Shown one piece after another: positions 1-8,623 of a stretch of DNA of 64,000 nt; the first letter of the stretch is position 1, and each line of letters opens with the position of its first letter. A program made the position numbers and the translations under genes. The DNA is taken from NCBI RefSeq assembly GCF_039537005.1, contig NZ_BAAAZR010000004.1, positions 186,001-250,000 on the forward strand, written 5' to 3'. The notes beneath the pieces were generated by a model. It did not search any database, was not told where the DNA came from, and saw only the letters and a list, made by a program, of their open reading frames with translations. The DNA comes from Sphaerisporangium flaviroseum (lineage in GTDB: Bacteria > Actinomycetota > Actinomycetes > Streptosporangiales > Streptosporangiaceae).

Positions 1-885
1 GAACCGGTCTGGAACTCCCTGTGGATCGACCACGTGCAGATCACGGCGGCCGAGTCCGTCGGCACGCCGGGGCGGCGGGGGTACTACGACCAGGCGGGCG
101 CGCTGCGGGACATGGTGCAGAACCACCTGCTCCAGCTGCTCTGCCTGGTCGCGATGGAGCCGCCGTCGCGCAACGACCGCGAGTCCATCCGCGACGAGAA
201 GCTGAAGGTCCTGCAGTCGCTGCGGCAGATCGCCGGCACCGAGGCCGACCGGTTCACCGTGCGCGGGCAGTACGTCTCCGGGGAGGTGGACGGGCGGGCC
301 GTGCCCGGCTACCTCGACGAACCCGACCACACCGCCCCGACCGTCGCCTCGCACCGCGTGGAGACCTTCACCGCGATCCGCGCCGAGGTGAAGAACTGGC
401 GCTGGGCCGGGGTGCCGTTCTACCTGCGCACCGGCAAGCGCATGCCCCACCGCCGCTCGGAGATCGTGGTCCAGTTCAAGGAGGTGCCCCACTCGATCTT
501 CCCGGGGGGCGGCCCCAACCGGCTGGTGCTGCGGCTCGGCCCGAGCGAGGGCATCCACCTGCACATCATGGCCAAGGAGCCGGGCGCCGGCGAGGTGGTC
601 CCCCGTCCCGTCCCGCTCAGCCTCAGCTTCGCCGACACCTTCCGCGCCCGCGTGCCGGAGGCGTACGAGCGGCTGCTCATGGACGTGCTCTCGGGCAATC
701 CCACGCTGTTCATGCGGCGTGACGAGGTCGAGGCCGCCTGGAGCTGGATCGACCCGATCATCGCCACCTGGGAGTCGGGCGGATCGCCTCCCGAACCCTA
801 CGCCGCCGGGACGCCCGGCCCGGCCGCCGCCCGTGAACTGCTCGGCCGCAGCGGCCGCGCCTGGTACGAGGAGGACCTGCCGTGA
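1..885 (+). CDS. zwf: Glucose-6-phosphate dehydrogenase (C-terminal part, cut by window edge)
   Basis: Oxidises glucose-6-phosphate to 6-phosphogluconolactone with NAD(P)+; cytosolic entry step of the pentose-phosphate and Entner-Doudoroff routes. The frame is open from base 1, so the N-terminal Rossmann part with the cofactor site lies upstream of the window. The visible 294 residues begin with the family's IDHVQIT stretch and include the VPFYLRTGKRM segment and the FADTF...PEAYERLL..D region of the C-terminal domain. The stop overlaps the next start as GTGA, so this is the first visible gene of a translationally coupled zwf-edd-glk-eda operon. That linkage suggests an isozyme dedicated to the Entner-Doudoroff pathway; a second zwf elsewhere is possible but cannot be seen here. 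Confidence 0.95.
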   Translation, partial: EPVWNSLWIDHVQITAAESVGTPGRRGYYDQAGALRDMVQNHLLQLLCLVAMEPPSRNDRESIRDEKLKVLQSLRQIAGTEADRFTVRGQYVSGEVDGRAVPGYLDEPDHTAPTVASHRVETFTAIRAEVKNWRWAGVPFYLRTGKRMPHRRSEIVVQFKEVPHSIFPGGGPNRLVLRLGPSEGIHLHIMAKEPGAGEVVPRPVPLSLSFADTFRARVPEAYERLLMDVLSGNPTLFMRRDEVEAAWSWIDPIIATWESGGSPPEPYAAGTPGPAAARELLGRSGRAWYEEDLP

Positions 886-2804
886 ACCGCACCGTCCAGG
901 AGGTCACCGAGCGCCTCAGCGAGCGGAGCCTGCGCAGCCGTACGGCCTACCTGGCGCGTACCGGCGCCGCCGCGCGCGAGGCCAGGGAACGCGGGCCCGC
1001 TCGGGCGAGCCTTGGCTGCGCCAACCTCGCCCACGGCATCGCCGCCTGCTCACCGGGCGACAAGCTCGCCCTGCGCGGGAACGAGCGGCCCGGTGTCGCG
1101 ATCGTGTCGGCCTACAACGACATGCTGTCGGCCCACCAGCCGTACGAGACCTACCCGGCCGTCCTGAAGGAGGCCGTGCGTGAGGCGGGGGGCGTCGCGC
1201 AGTTCGCCGGCGGGGTGCCCGCGATGTGCGACGGCATCACGCAGGGCCGCGCGGGGATGGAGCTGTCGCTCTACAGCCGCGAGGTCATCGCGATGGCCAC
1301 GGCGATCGCCCTTTCGCACGACATGTTCGACGGCTCGCTGCTGCTCGGCGTCTGCGACAAGATCGTTCCGGGCCTGCTGATCGGCGCCCTGCACTTCGGG
1401 CACCTGCCCGCGATCTTCGTGCCCGCCGGGCCGATGCCCTCCGGTCTGCCCAACAAGGTGAAGGCGCGTACCCGGCAGCTCTTCGCCGAAGGCAAGATCG
1501 GCCGGGGCGCGATGCTGGACGCGGAGGCCAAGTCCTACCACTCCCCCGGCACCTGCACCTTCTACGGCACCGCCAACTCCAACCAGGTGCTCATGGAGGT
1601 CATGGGCCTGCACCTGCCGGGTGCGACGTTCGTCAACCCCGGCACCGAGCTGCGGGACGGGCTCACCCGCGCCGCGGCCGGCCGCGTCGTGCGGATCACC
1701 GCCCACGGTGACGAGTACACCCCGGTGGCCGAGGTCGTCGATGAGAAGGCGCTGGTGAACGCCGCCGTCACGCTGCTCGCGACCGGCGGCTCCACCAACC
1801 ACACCATGCACCTGGTCGCCATCGCCGCCGCGGCCGGCATCGAGCTGCTGTGGGACGACCTGGCCGCGCTGTCGGCGGTCGTCCCCCTGCTGACCCGGAT
1901 GTACCCCAACGGCCAGGCGGACGTGAACCACTTCCAGGCGGCGGGCGGCATGCAGGCGCTGATCGGCGACCTGCTCGACACCGGGCTGCTCCACGAGGAC
2001 GTGCTGACGGTCGCCGGGCGCGGCCTCGGCCACTACCGCAGCGGGCCGGAGCTGAAGGCGGGCGAGGTCGTCTGGGAGGAGCGGACCGCACCGAGCACCG
2101 ACCTCGACGTGCTGCGCCCGGCCGCCGAGCCGTTCTCCGCCGACAGCGGCATCCGCATGCTCAGCGGCAACCTCGGCCGCGCGGTCAGCAAGGTGTCGGC
2201 CGTCAAGGCCGAGCACCAGGTGATCGAGGCACCCGCGAAGGTCTTCGACGACCAGTCAGAGCTGCTGGCGGCGTTCGAGGCCGGTGAGCTGGACGCCCAG
2301 GACTTCGTCGCGGTGATCCGCTACCAGGGCCCGAGCGCCAACGGCATGCCCGAGCTGCACAAGCTGACCCCGCCGCTCGCCGTGCTGCTGGACCGGGGGC
2401 AGCGGGTCGCGCTGGTCACCGACGGCCGCATGTCCGGGGCGTCGGGCAAGGTGCCCGCGGCCATCCACCTGTCGCCGGAGGCGGCGGACGGCGGCCCGAT
2501 CTCCATGGTCAGGGATGGGGACCCGATCCGGCTCGACTCCAGGACCGGCAAGCTGGACATCCTGATCCCCGAGGCCGAGCTGGCCGCCCGCACCCCCGAG
2601 GGCCGGCCGCTGCGCGACGACGAGTGGGTGGGCACCGGGCGCGAGCTGTTCGCCGCCTTCCGCCGCGCCGCCGGCCCGGCCGAGCGCGGCGCCGGCGTCT
2701 TCGCCCTCAGCGGCGCGGAGGGCCGCACGGGGGTCTTCACCTTCGACGGCGCGGAGACCCCTTCGGGAGCCTTCGCCCTCGACGGCGCGGAGACAGGCGC
2801 GTGA
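882..2804 (+). CDS. edd: 6-phosphogluconate dehydratase
   Basis: Dehydrates 6-phosphogluconate to 2-keto-3-deoxy-6-phosphogluconate (KDPG). It belongs to the IlvD/Edd iron-sulfur dehydratase family: the three expected cysteine contexts are present (PAMCDGITQG, LLGVCDKIVPG, GTCTFYGTANSNQ), as is the late VTDGRMSGASGKVPAAIH block. The start is GTG at 882, overlapping the zwf stop by four bases. At 640 residues it is about 36 longer than typical Edd. The excess is a C-terminal tail of three 12-residue repeats that runs exactly to the glk start codon. The tail lies outside the conserved fold and is probably a recent tandem expansion with no catalytic role. Confidence 0.95.
   Translation: MNRTVQEVTERLSERSLRSRTAYLARTGAAAREARERGPARASLGCANLAHGIAACSPGDKLALRGNERPGVAIVSAYNDMLSAHQPYETYPAVLKEAVREAGGVAQFAGGVPAMCDGITQGRAGMELSLYSREVIAMATAIALSHDMFDGSLLLGVCDKIVPGLLIGALHFGHLPAIFVPAGPMPSGLPNKVKARTRQLFAEGKIGRGAMLDAEAKSYHSPGTCTFYGTANSNQVLMEVMGLHLPGATFVNPGTELRDGLTRAAAGRVVRITAHGDEYTPVAEVVDEKALVNAAVTLLATGGSTNHTMHLVAIAAAAGIELLWDDLAALSAVVPLLTRMYPNGQADVNHFQAAGGMQALIGDLLDTGLLHEDVLTVAGRGLGHYRSGPELKAGEVVWEERTAPSTDLDVLRPAAEPFSADSGIRMLSGNLGRAVSKVSAVKAEHQVIEAPAKVFDDQSELLAAFEAGELDAQDFVAVIRYQGPSANGMPELHKLTPPLAVLLDRGQRVALVTDGRMSGASGKVPAAIHLSPEAADGGPISMVRDGDPIRLDSRTGKLDILIPEAELAARTPEGRPLRDDEWVGTGRELFAAFRRAAGPAERGAGVFALSGAEGRTGVFTFDGAETPSGAFALDGAETGA
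2694..2801 (+). repeat. Three 36-bp tandem repeats in the 3' end of edd
   Basis: Units at 2694-2729, 2730-2765 and 2766-2801 encode GVFALSGAEGRT, GVFTFDGAETPS and GAFALDGAETGA. They form the last 36 residues of Edd, and the array ends on the first base of the glk GTG start. The repeats stay in frame and have diverged slightly. Confidence 0.85.
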
Positions 2805-3859
2805 GCCCGATCCCCCTCCCGTCACCGGAGAGCCCCTGGCTCGTCGCCGACGTCGGCGGCACCAACGCGCGCTTCGGGCTGGTCACCAGCCCGGGCGGGC
2901 GTCCCGGGTCGGTCACCGTGCTGGCCGGGGCCGAGTACGACGGCCTGCCCGACGCGGTGCACTCCTACCTCGCCGACCACGCCGGCGGGGTGCGGGCGGC
3001 CGCCGCGTGCCTGGCGATCGCGGGCCCAGTGAACGCCGACCGCTACCGCCTGACCAACACCGGCTGGTCCGGCTCGGTGACGGAGCTGGACATCCCGCGC
3101 GTCGAGCTTCTCAACGACTTCGAGGCGCTCGCGCTGGCCCTGCCGCACCTGCCCGCGGAGGACCTGGCATCGCTCGGCGGCCCGCCCCCGGCGCCGGACA
3201 TGGTCAAGGCGGTGCTCGGTCCCGGCACCGGGCTGGGCGTCGCCGGGCTGGTCCCCGCGCGGGGCGGCTGGGTGCCCGTGCCGGGCGAGGGCGGGCACGT
3301 CTCCGCGCCCGCCGTCACCGGCCTGGAGATCGAGGTCGTAGGGGCGCTGCGGGCCGACGGCATGTCGTTCGTGGACGCCGAGCACCTGCTGTCCGGCCCC
3401 GGGCTCGTACGGCTGCGCCACGGGCTCGCGCTGGTGAACGGGACCCCCGTCGAACCGCTTCCCGCGTCGGAGATCGTGGCCCGGCTGGACGACTCGCTGT
3501 GCGCGCGTACGGTTGAGGTGTTCTGTGGGCTACTGGGAAGCTTCGCCGCCAACGTCGCGCTCACGTTGGGCTCCCGTGGCGGCGTGTATCTCGGGGGTGG
3601 GATCGTGCCGCGCGTCGTCAGCCGCATCCGGCAGAGCGACTTCCGTCGCCGCTTCGAGGCGAACCTCGTGCTCTCCGGTTACCTGAGCACGATCGCGACC
3701 ACCGCGATCGTCGCCGAGCAGCCCGCGCTGACCGGCGCCGCGGCCTGGCTGGCCCAGCGCGTCTCCGACGACGAGCGCGCCATCCCCTTCCCGCCGTCGC
3801 CCCGACCACCGGATGCCCACCCGGCGGCATCCCCCGCAGCAAGGAGCACCGCCCCGTGA
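2801..3859 (+). CDS. glk: Glucokinase (Glk family, not ROK)
   Basis: Phosphorylates glucose with ATP to glucose-6-phosphate, feeding zwf and edd. 352 residues. The start is the GTG at 2801 overlapping the edd stop; the frame is open further upstream, but that part is only the antisense-like reading of the edd tail. Motifs fit the PF02685 glucokinase family: DVGGTNARFG phosphate-1 loop near residue 17, LAIAGPVN, LLNDFEALALALP with the catalytic Asp, and GPGTGLGVAGL. Actinomycetes usually rely on ROK-type GlkA, so a PF02685 enzyme inside this operon is unusual and may have been acquired with it. A proline-rich tail of about 30 residues follows the fold. Confidence 0.92.
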   Translation: MSPIPLPSPESPWLVADVGGTNARFGLVTSPGGRPGSVTVLAGAEYDGLPDAVHSYLADHAGGVRAAAACLAIAGPVNADRYRLTNTGWSGSVTELDIPRVELLNDFEALALALPHLPAEDLASLGGPPPAPDMVKAVLGPGTGLGVAGLVPARGGWVPVPGEGGHVSAPAVTGLEIEVVGALRADGMSFVDAEHLLSGPGLVRLRHGLALVNGTPVEPLPASEIVARLDDSLCARTVEVFCGLLGSFAANVALTLGSRGGVYLGGGIVPRVVSRIRQSDFRRRFEANLVLSGYLSTIATTAIVAEQPALTGAAAWLAQRVSDDERAIPFPPSPRPPDAHPAASPAARSTAP

Positions 3860-4470
3860 CCATCCTCGATCTCGCCCCTGTCGTCCCGGTCGTCGTGATC
3901 GACGACGTGGAGACGGCGGTCCCGCTCGCCCGAGCCCTGGTGGCGGGCGGCCTTCCGGTCATCGAGGTGACCCTCCGCACGCCGTGCGCCCTGGACGCCA
4001 TCGGCCGGATCGCCGCCGAGGTGCCGGACGCCGTCATCGGCGCGGGCACGGTGCGGACCCCGGCCGACGTACGCGCCTCCACCCGCGCGGGCGCGCGGTT
4101 CCTGGTCAGCCCGGGCGGTACGCCGAGGCTGATCGACGCGATGCTGGACAGCGGGGTGCCGTTCCTGCCGGGCGCGGCGACCGCCTCGGAGGTTCTGGCG
4201 CTCGCCGAGCGCGGCCTGACCGAGCTGAAGTTCTTCCCCGCGGGACCCGCCGGCGGCGTCGCCTACCTGAAGGCACTGGCCGGGCCGATCCCGGAGGTGC
4301 GCTTCTGCCCGACGGGCGGCATCCGGCTGGAGACCGCTCCGGAGTACCTCGCGCTCCCCAACGTGGGCTGCGTCGGCGGCACCTGGCTGACCCCGGCCGA
4401 CGCGCTCGCCGTGGGCGACTACGCGCGGATCGAGAAGCTCGCCTCGGAAGCCGCGGCGCTACGGCGCTGA
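3856..4470 (+). CDS. eda: KDPG aldolase
   Basis: Cleaves 2-keto-3-deoxy-6-phosphogluconate to pyruvate and glyceraldehyde-3-phosphate, completing the Entner-Doudoroff pathway. 204 residues, normal for this class I TIM-barrel aldolase. The catalytic base is Glu37 in VIEVTLRT and the Schiff-base lysine is Lys125 in LKFFPAGPAGG; GAGTVRT and the phosphate-binding CPTGGI segment are present. GTG start overlaps the glk stop by four bases. It is the last gene of the operon and is followed by a strong hairpin shared with the convergent MFS gene. Confidence 0.95.
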   Translation: MTILDLAPVVPVVVIDDVETAVPLARALVAGGLPVIEVTLRTPCALDAIGRIAAEVPDAVIGAGTVRTPADVRASTRAGARFLVSPGGTPRLIDAMLDSGVPFLPGAATASEVLALAERGLTELKFFPAGPAGGVAYLKALAGPIPEVRFCPTGGIRLETAPEYLALPNVGCVGGTWLTPADALAVGDYARIEKLASEAAALRR

Positions 4471-4484
4471 CCCACGGGCGCCGT

Positions 4485-4504
4485 GCCGGCCGTCAGCGGC
4501 CGGC
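4485..4504. terminator. Bidirectional hairpin between eda and the first MFS gene
   Basis: GCCGGCCG (4485-4492), a 4-nt loop and CGGCCGGC (4497-4504) form a perfect 8-bp stem between convergent genes. There is no T tract, as is usual for actinomycete terminators. The 3' arm overlaps the end of the minus-strand MFS gene. Confidence 0.6.
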
Positions 4505-5938
4505 GTCGCGCGTCGACAGGGGGGCCGCGATGTCCTCCAGTGACCGGCGCTCGGCGTTCACCGCGAGCACCAGCGCGACCAGCCCCGCCGTCACCATCAT
4601 GGCCGCGGCGAACAGGTAACCGTAGAACAGCCTGACCGGGTGCGGGTGCGCGCGGTCGCCGATGAGCGCGCCGAAGATCGTGGGGCCGAGCGCGCCGAAC
4701 CCCTGGGCCACCGAGAAGAACAGCGCGATCACCAGTGCCCGGATCTCCAGGGGGAACAGCTCGCTGACGGTCAGGTACCCCGCACTCGCCGCCGCCGAGG
4801 CGAAGAAGAAGATCACCGACCAGAGCAGCGTCTGCGTGGTCGCGGTGAGCGCCCCCTGCTTGAACAGCCATGCCGTGACCGCGAGCAGCACCCCGGAGAC
4901 GATGTAGGTGCTGGAGATCATCGCCCGGCGCCCCACCGTGTCGAACAGGGGCCCGAGCAGCAGCGGCCCGGCGAGGTTGCCGAGGGCGAACGCGAAGAGG
5001 TACTTCGAGGCGTCCTGCGGGGTCACGCCGTAGAACGTGCTCAGGACCAGGACGTAGGTGAAGAAGATCGCGTTGTACAGGAACGACTGGCTGATCATCA
5101 GGGTGGTGCCGAGGATCGTGCGCCGGGGATAGTCCCGCACCAGCACCCGGGCGATCTCGCGGTACGACGGGGCCCCGTGCGGGCGGAACTCCATGGCCCT
5201 GCTCTCGTCCACCGGCGGCACCGGGCGCCCGCTCCGCTCGACGGCCTCCTCGATCGCCGCGGTGGTCCTCTCGGCCTCCTCCTGCCTGCCGTGCATGAGC
5301 AGCCAGCGAGGACTCTCGGGAAGCCGGCGGCGGAGCGTCCAGATCACCACCCCGAGCAACGGCCCGATCAGCAGCCCGACCCGCCAGCCCACGTCCACGG
5401 GCAGGACGTCGGGGTTGAGCAGCACGTAGGTGCTCGCCGTGCCGATCATCGCGCCCAGCCAGTACGTGCCGCTGACGGCCAGGTCGACCCTGCCCCGGTA
5501 GTGGGAGGGGATGAGCTCGTCGATGGCCGAGTGGATCGCGGAGTACTCCCCGCCGATGCCCGCCCCCGCGAGGAAACGGAAGACGAGAAGGAAGGCGAGG
5601 TTCGGGGAGAAGGCCGTGATCCCGTTGGCGATCAGATAGAGGCCCAGTGTGAGGATGAACAGCTTGCGCCTGCCGAACCGGTCGGACAGCCGCCCGAACA
5701 CCAGCGCGCCCACCACCTCGCCGAGCAGGTAAACGGTGCCGGTGACCCCCACCTCGACTGTCGACAGCCCGAGCGTGCGCCTGTCCTGGAGGACCGACCC
5801 GACCGCCCCCGCGATCGTGATCTCCATCCCGTCCAGCACCCACGCGACGCCGAGCGCCGCCACCAGCCGGTTGTGGAAGCCCGACCACGGCAACCGGTCC
5901 AACCGCGCCGGCACCAGACTCCGGGCAACCGTCTCCAT
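4493..5938 (-). CDS. MFS transporter (sugar/metabolite:H+ symporter type), copy 1
   Basis: Inner-membrane secondary transporter of 481 residues with about 12 predicted membrane helices. The first helix region carries the ALGVAWVLDGMEITI signature of metabolite:H+ symporters. The loop 2-3 motif reads GRLSDRFGRRKLF, and a long central hydrophilic loop (about residues 205-255) separates the two six-helix halves. The substrate is not identifiable. Position next to an Entner-Doudoroff operon suggests a sugar or sugar acid, but transcription is convergent, so co-regulation is not implied. The neighbour downstream on the map (6008-7468) is a paralogue so similar at DNA level that a tandem duplication is certain. 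Shine-Dalgarno upstream of the ATG is weak. Confidence 0.85.
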   Translation of the reverse strand: METVARSLVPARLDRLPWSGFHNRLVAALGVAWVLDGMEITIAGAVGSVLQDRRTLGLSTVEVGVTGTVYLLGEVVGALVFGRLSDRFGRRKLFILTLGLYLIANGITAFSPNLAFLLVFRFLAGAGIGGEYSAIHSAIDELIPSHYRGRVDLAVSGTYWLGAMIGTASTYVLLNPDVLPVDVGWRVGLLIGPLLGVVIWTLRRRLPESPRWLLMHGRQEEAERTTAAIEEAVERSGRPVPPVDESRAMEFRPHGAPSYREIARVLVRDYPRRTILGTTLMISQSFLYNAIFFTYVLVLSTFYGVTPQDASKYLFAFALGNLAGPLLLGPLFDTVGRRAMISSTYIVSGVLLAVTAWLFKQGALTATTQTLLWSVIFFFASAAASAGYLTVSELFPLEIRALVIALFFSVAQGFGALGPTIFGALIGDRAHPHPVRLFYGYLFAAAMMVTAGLVALVLAVNAERRSLEDIAAPLSTRDAGR

Positions 5939-6007
5939 GGTGACCCAGCGTAGCGACCGGTCACCCGGAGTCCTCGATCATCGTCGCGGGTGCGGCCCGC
6001 CCCTCGC

Positions 6008-7468
6008 TTATGCGGCCCCCGCGCCGGCCTTGGCGTCCAGCATCGACAGCGAGGGCGCGAGGTCCTCCAGGGACCGGCGCTCGGCGTCCACCGCGAAGAA
6101 GTACGCCACGATACCGGCGGCCACCATCAGCCCCGAGGCGAGCAGGTAGCCGTAGAAGAGCCCGGACGGATCGGGGTTCGCCTCGTCACCGATGAGCGCC
6201 CCGAACAGGACGGGACCGAGGGCGCCGACTCCCTGGGCCACCGAGAAGAACAGCGCGATCGCCAGTGCCCGGATCTCCAGGGGGAACAGCTCGCTGACGG
6301 TCAGGTACCCCGCGCTGGCCGCCGCCGAGGCGACGAAGAAGATCACCGACCAGAGCAGGGCCTGGGTGGTCGCGGTGAGCGCGCCCTGGTTGAACAGCCA
6401 TCCCGTGACCGCGAGCAGCAGGCCCGAGGCGATGTAGGTGCTGGAGATCATCGGCCTGCGCCCGATCGTGTCGAACAGCGGACCGAGGATGAAGGGGCCG
6501 GCGAGGTTGCCGACCGCGAAGATCAGCAGGTACTTGGAGGCGTCGCTCGCGGACACGCCGTAGAAGGTGTTGAGCACGATGACGTAGGTGAAGAAGATCG
6601 CGTTGTACAGGAACGACTGGCTGACCATCATCGTGACGCCGAGGAAGGTGCGCTTGGGGTAATCCCGCAGCACCACCCGCACGATCTCCCGGTACGACGG
6701 GGCGCCGTGCGGGCGCAACTCCATGGCCTTGCTCTCGTCCACGGGCGGCAGGGAGCGCCCGCCCTCGCTCACCGCCGCCTCGACCGTCTCCACGGCCCGC
6801 TCGGCCTCCTCGTGCCTGCCGTGCATGAGCAGCCAGCGAGGACTCTCGGGAAGGTGGCGGCGCAGCACCCAGATCATGGCGCCCAGCAACGGCCCGATCA
6901 GCAGCCCGGCCCGCCAGCCCAGGTCGACGGGCAGGATGTCGGGATTGAGCAGGATGTACGTGCTGGCCGTGCCGATGATCGCGCCCAGCCAGTACGTGCC
7001 GCTGACCGCCAGGTCGACCCTGCCCCGGTAGCGGGAGGGGATCAGCTCGTCGATGGCCGAGTGGATGGCGGCGTACTCCCCGCCGATGCCGGCCCCGGCG
7101 AAGAACCGGAACACCAGGAGGAAGGCGAGGTTCGGGGAGAAGGCCGTGATCCCGTTGGCGACCAGGTAGAGCCCCAGCGTGAGGATGAACAGCTTGCGCC
7201 TGCCGAACCGGTCGGACAGCCGCCCGAACACCAGCGCGCCCGCCACCTGCCCGATCAGGTAGACGGTGGCGGTGAACCCCACCTGCACCGCCGAGAGGCC
7301 CAGTGTCTGCCTCTCCTGCAGGACCGACCCGACCGCGCTGGCGATCGTGATCTCCATCCCGTCCAGGACCCACGCGACACCGAGGGCGACGACCAGCCGC
7401 GTGTGGAACCGCGACCAGGGCAGCCGGTCGAGACGCGCCGGCACCAGGGTTCTCACAGCACTTTCCAT
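6008..7468 (-). CDS. MFS transporter (sugar/metabolite:H+ symporter type), copy 2
   Basis: Paralogue of the gene at 4493-5938, 486 residues, same 12-helix architecture and motifs (ALGVAWVLDGMEITIA, GRLSDRFGRRKLF, LFPLEIRAL). The ATG at 7468 is chosen because it matches the N-terminus of copy 1 (M-E-x-x-x-R-x-LVPARLDRLPW); the frame stays open upstream, but that stretch shows no family similarity. Differences from copy 1 concentrate at the N-terminal tip, in the central loop and the C-terminus; the membrane helices are nearly identical. The 69-nt gap suggests both copies may be read from one promoter upstream of this gene. Substrate unknown. Confidence 0.85.
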   Translation of the reverse strand: MESAVRTLVPARLDRLPWSRFHTRLVVALGVAWVLDGMEITIASAVGSVLQERQTLGLSAVQVGFTATVYLIGQVAGALVFGRLSDRFGRRKLFILTLGLYLVANGITAFSPNLAFLLVFRFFAGAGIGGEYAAIHSAIDELIPSRYRGRVDLAVSGTYWLGAIIGTASTYILLNPDILPVDLGWRAGLLIGPLLGAMIWVLRRHLPESPRWLLMHGRHEEAERAVETVEAAVSEGGRSLPPVDESKAMELRPHGAPSYREIVRVVLRDYPKRTFLGVTMMVSQSFLYNAIFFTYVIVLNTFYGVSASDASKYLLIFAVGNLAGPFILGPLFDTIGRRPMISSTYIASGLLLAVTGWLFNQGALTATTQALLWSVIFFVASAAASAGYLTVSELFPLEIRALAIALFFSVAQGVGALGPVLFGALIGDEANPDPSGLFYGYLLASGLMVAAGIVAYFFAVDAERRSLEDLAPSLSMLDAKAGAGAA

Positions 7469-7837
7469 GAAGACCTGCCTTGCGATCAGATCCTGCCCGA
7501 TTCCACCGGGGCACAGCGGCGGGGGGCCGCCAGATCCAGCGGACGCTTCGGCGACTGCCTCTTCCCAGGCCGCGCGCCTCTTAACGAAAGATTCACGACC
7601 ACGGGAGAGAGGTGTGAGCGGCGGCGTCCCGGTGTGATCACGAATGCCGATTGTTGACCTCGCCAAAAGACGCACCGGACCAGCGGGTTCGCCGGGCGAC
7701 GCTAATCTCCTGTTCGGACAATCGGCCGTGCCGGGAGAGCGCGCGACATTCACGGGCACGGTGGCCGGATGATCCGACGGAGCATCCGCACGCCTCGGCG
7801 TCCGGCACCCATACAAAGCACACCGAGAAGGACGACG
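7469..7837. other. Divergent intergenic region (369 nt)
   Basis: This region separates the MFS pair (minus) from the secreted protein (plus) and should hold both promoters. A TTGACC hexamer at 7654-7659 and a TAATCT at 7703-7708 are visible but too far apart to form one promoter. No operator palindrome or small gene was recognised. Confidence 0.4.
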
Positions 7838-8506
7838 ATGACTGCTCCGAGCGCCACGACGGAAACGCGCGCAGCCCCCCGGGCCGAGCCGGTCACCACG
7901 CCATGCGAAGGCTCCGGCCGGTGGCGGCAGTGGCGCGCCGGCGCCGGTCTGCTGAGCGCGCTCGCGGCCCTGGCCACGGTCACCGCGGCCCCCGCCGACG
8001 CGACGAGCGGCAGCAGCAACGGCGGCTTCGAGACCCCGCGGGTCCAGCCGCACACCTTCCAGACCCTGCCCGCGGGCCGGTCCATCGGAGCGTGGACCGT
8101 CACCCGCGGCACCGTCGACCTGGTGGGCGAGGGCTTCTGGCAGGCGGCGAACGGCGCGCAGTCGCTCGACCTGAACGGCGACACCTCGGGCGCCGTCTCC
8201 CAGACGTTCAGCACGCTTCCGCTCGTCAAGTACGAGATCGGTTACAAGCTGGCGGGCAACCCCGGCGGGCCGCCCGCCGTGAAGACCGGCCGGGTCCGGA
8301 TCAACGGCGAGGTGGCGCGGGACTTCTCGTTCGACGCCACGGGCAGGAGCTTCGCCGGCATGGGGTACGTCCACCAGAAGGTGAGCTTCGTCGCCACCGG
8401 CCTGTCCATGACGGTGGAGTTCGCCGGCACCGTCCCGGGCGTCTTCGGCCCCGTCATCGACGACGTCACCGTCAAGAGCTGCCTGGTCATCATCTGCCAC
8501 CTCTGA
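7838..8506 (+). CDS. Secreted choice-of-anchor C family protein
   Basis: 222 residues from the ATG at 7838, preceded by GAGAAGGA at a good distance; in-frame starts further upstream lack a ribosome site. A long N-terminal export signal carries a basic RWRQWR stretch, a hydrophobic core GLLSALAALATV and a likely cleavage after APADA near residue 55. The mature part is one beta-sandwich domain that opens with NGGFETP and ends with GPVIDDVTVKSC. These end motifs are typical of choice-of-anchor C / DUF642-like extracellular domains. Such domains are usually wall-associated or carbohydrate-binding; the ligand here is unknown. No C-terminal anchor is visible, so it is probably released. Expressed alone, convergent with the pfkB-like gene. 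Confidence 0.75.
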   Translation: MTAPSATTETRAAPRAEPVTTPCEGSGRWRQWRAGAGLLSALAALATVTAAPADATSGSSNGGFETPRVQPHTFQTLPAGRSIGAWTVTRGTVDLVGEGFWQAANGAQSLDLNGDTSGAVSQTFSTLPLVKYEIGYKLAGNPGGPPAVKTGRVRINGEVARDFSFDATGRSFAGMGYVHQKVSFVATGLSMTVEFAGTVPGVFGPVIDDVTVKSCLVIICHL

Positions 8507-8507
8507 C

Positions 8508-8529
8508 GCGGCCGGTCTCTCGTGGCCGC
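8508..8529. terminator. Hairpin after the choice-of-anchor C gene
   Basis: GCGGCC (8508-8513) and GGCCGC (8524-8529) form a 6-bp stem with a 10-nt loop immediately after the stop codon, between convergent genes. Modest candidate. Confidence 0.35.
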
Positions 8530-8623
8530 TGTCCACTTGATCGTCAGGCGCTTGTCAGTCCGCGGTCTGGCGGGTAGGGGGCGGTCAGGGTGCCGAAGGC
8601 CGCGTCGAGGAGGGGTTGAGCGC

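Noticed and set aside
1050..2216. 388-codon minus-strand frame opposite edd
   Set aside because: Composition-driven antisense frame with no recognisable motif.
4640..5953. 437-codon plus-strand frame opposite MFS copy 1 (and the similar 5990-7657 opposite copy 2)
   Set aside because: Antisense shadows; their mutual similarity only reflects the duplicated MFS genes on the other strand.
7469..8536. Long N-terminal extension of MFS copy 2 across the intergenic region and the choice-of-anchor gene
   Set aside because: No similarity to copy 1 before MESAVRTLVPARLD; the extension is antisense to a real secreted protein gene.
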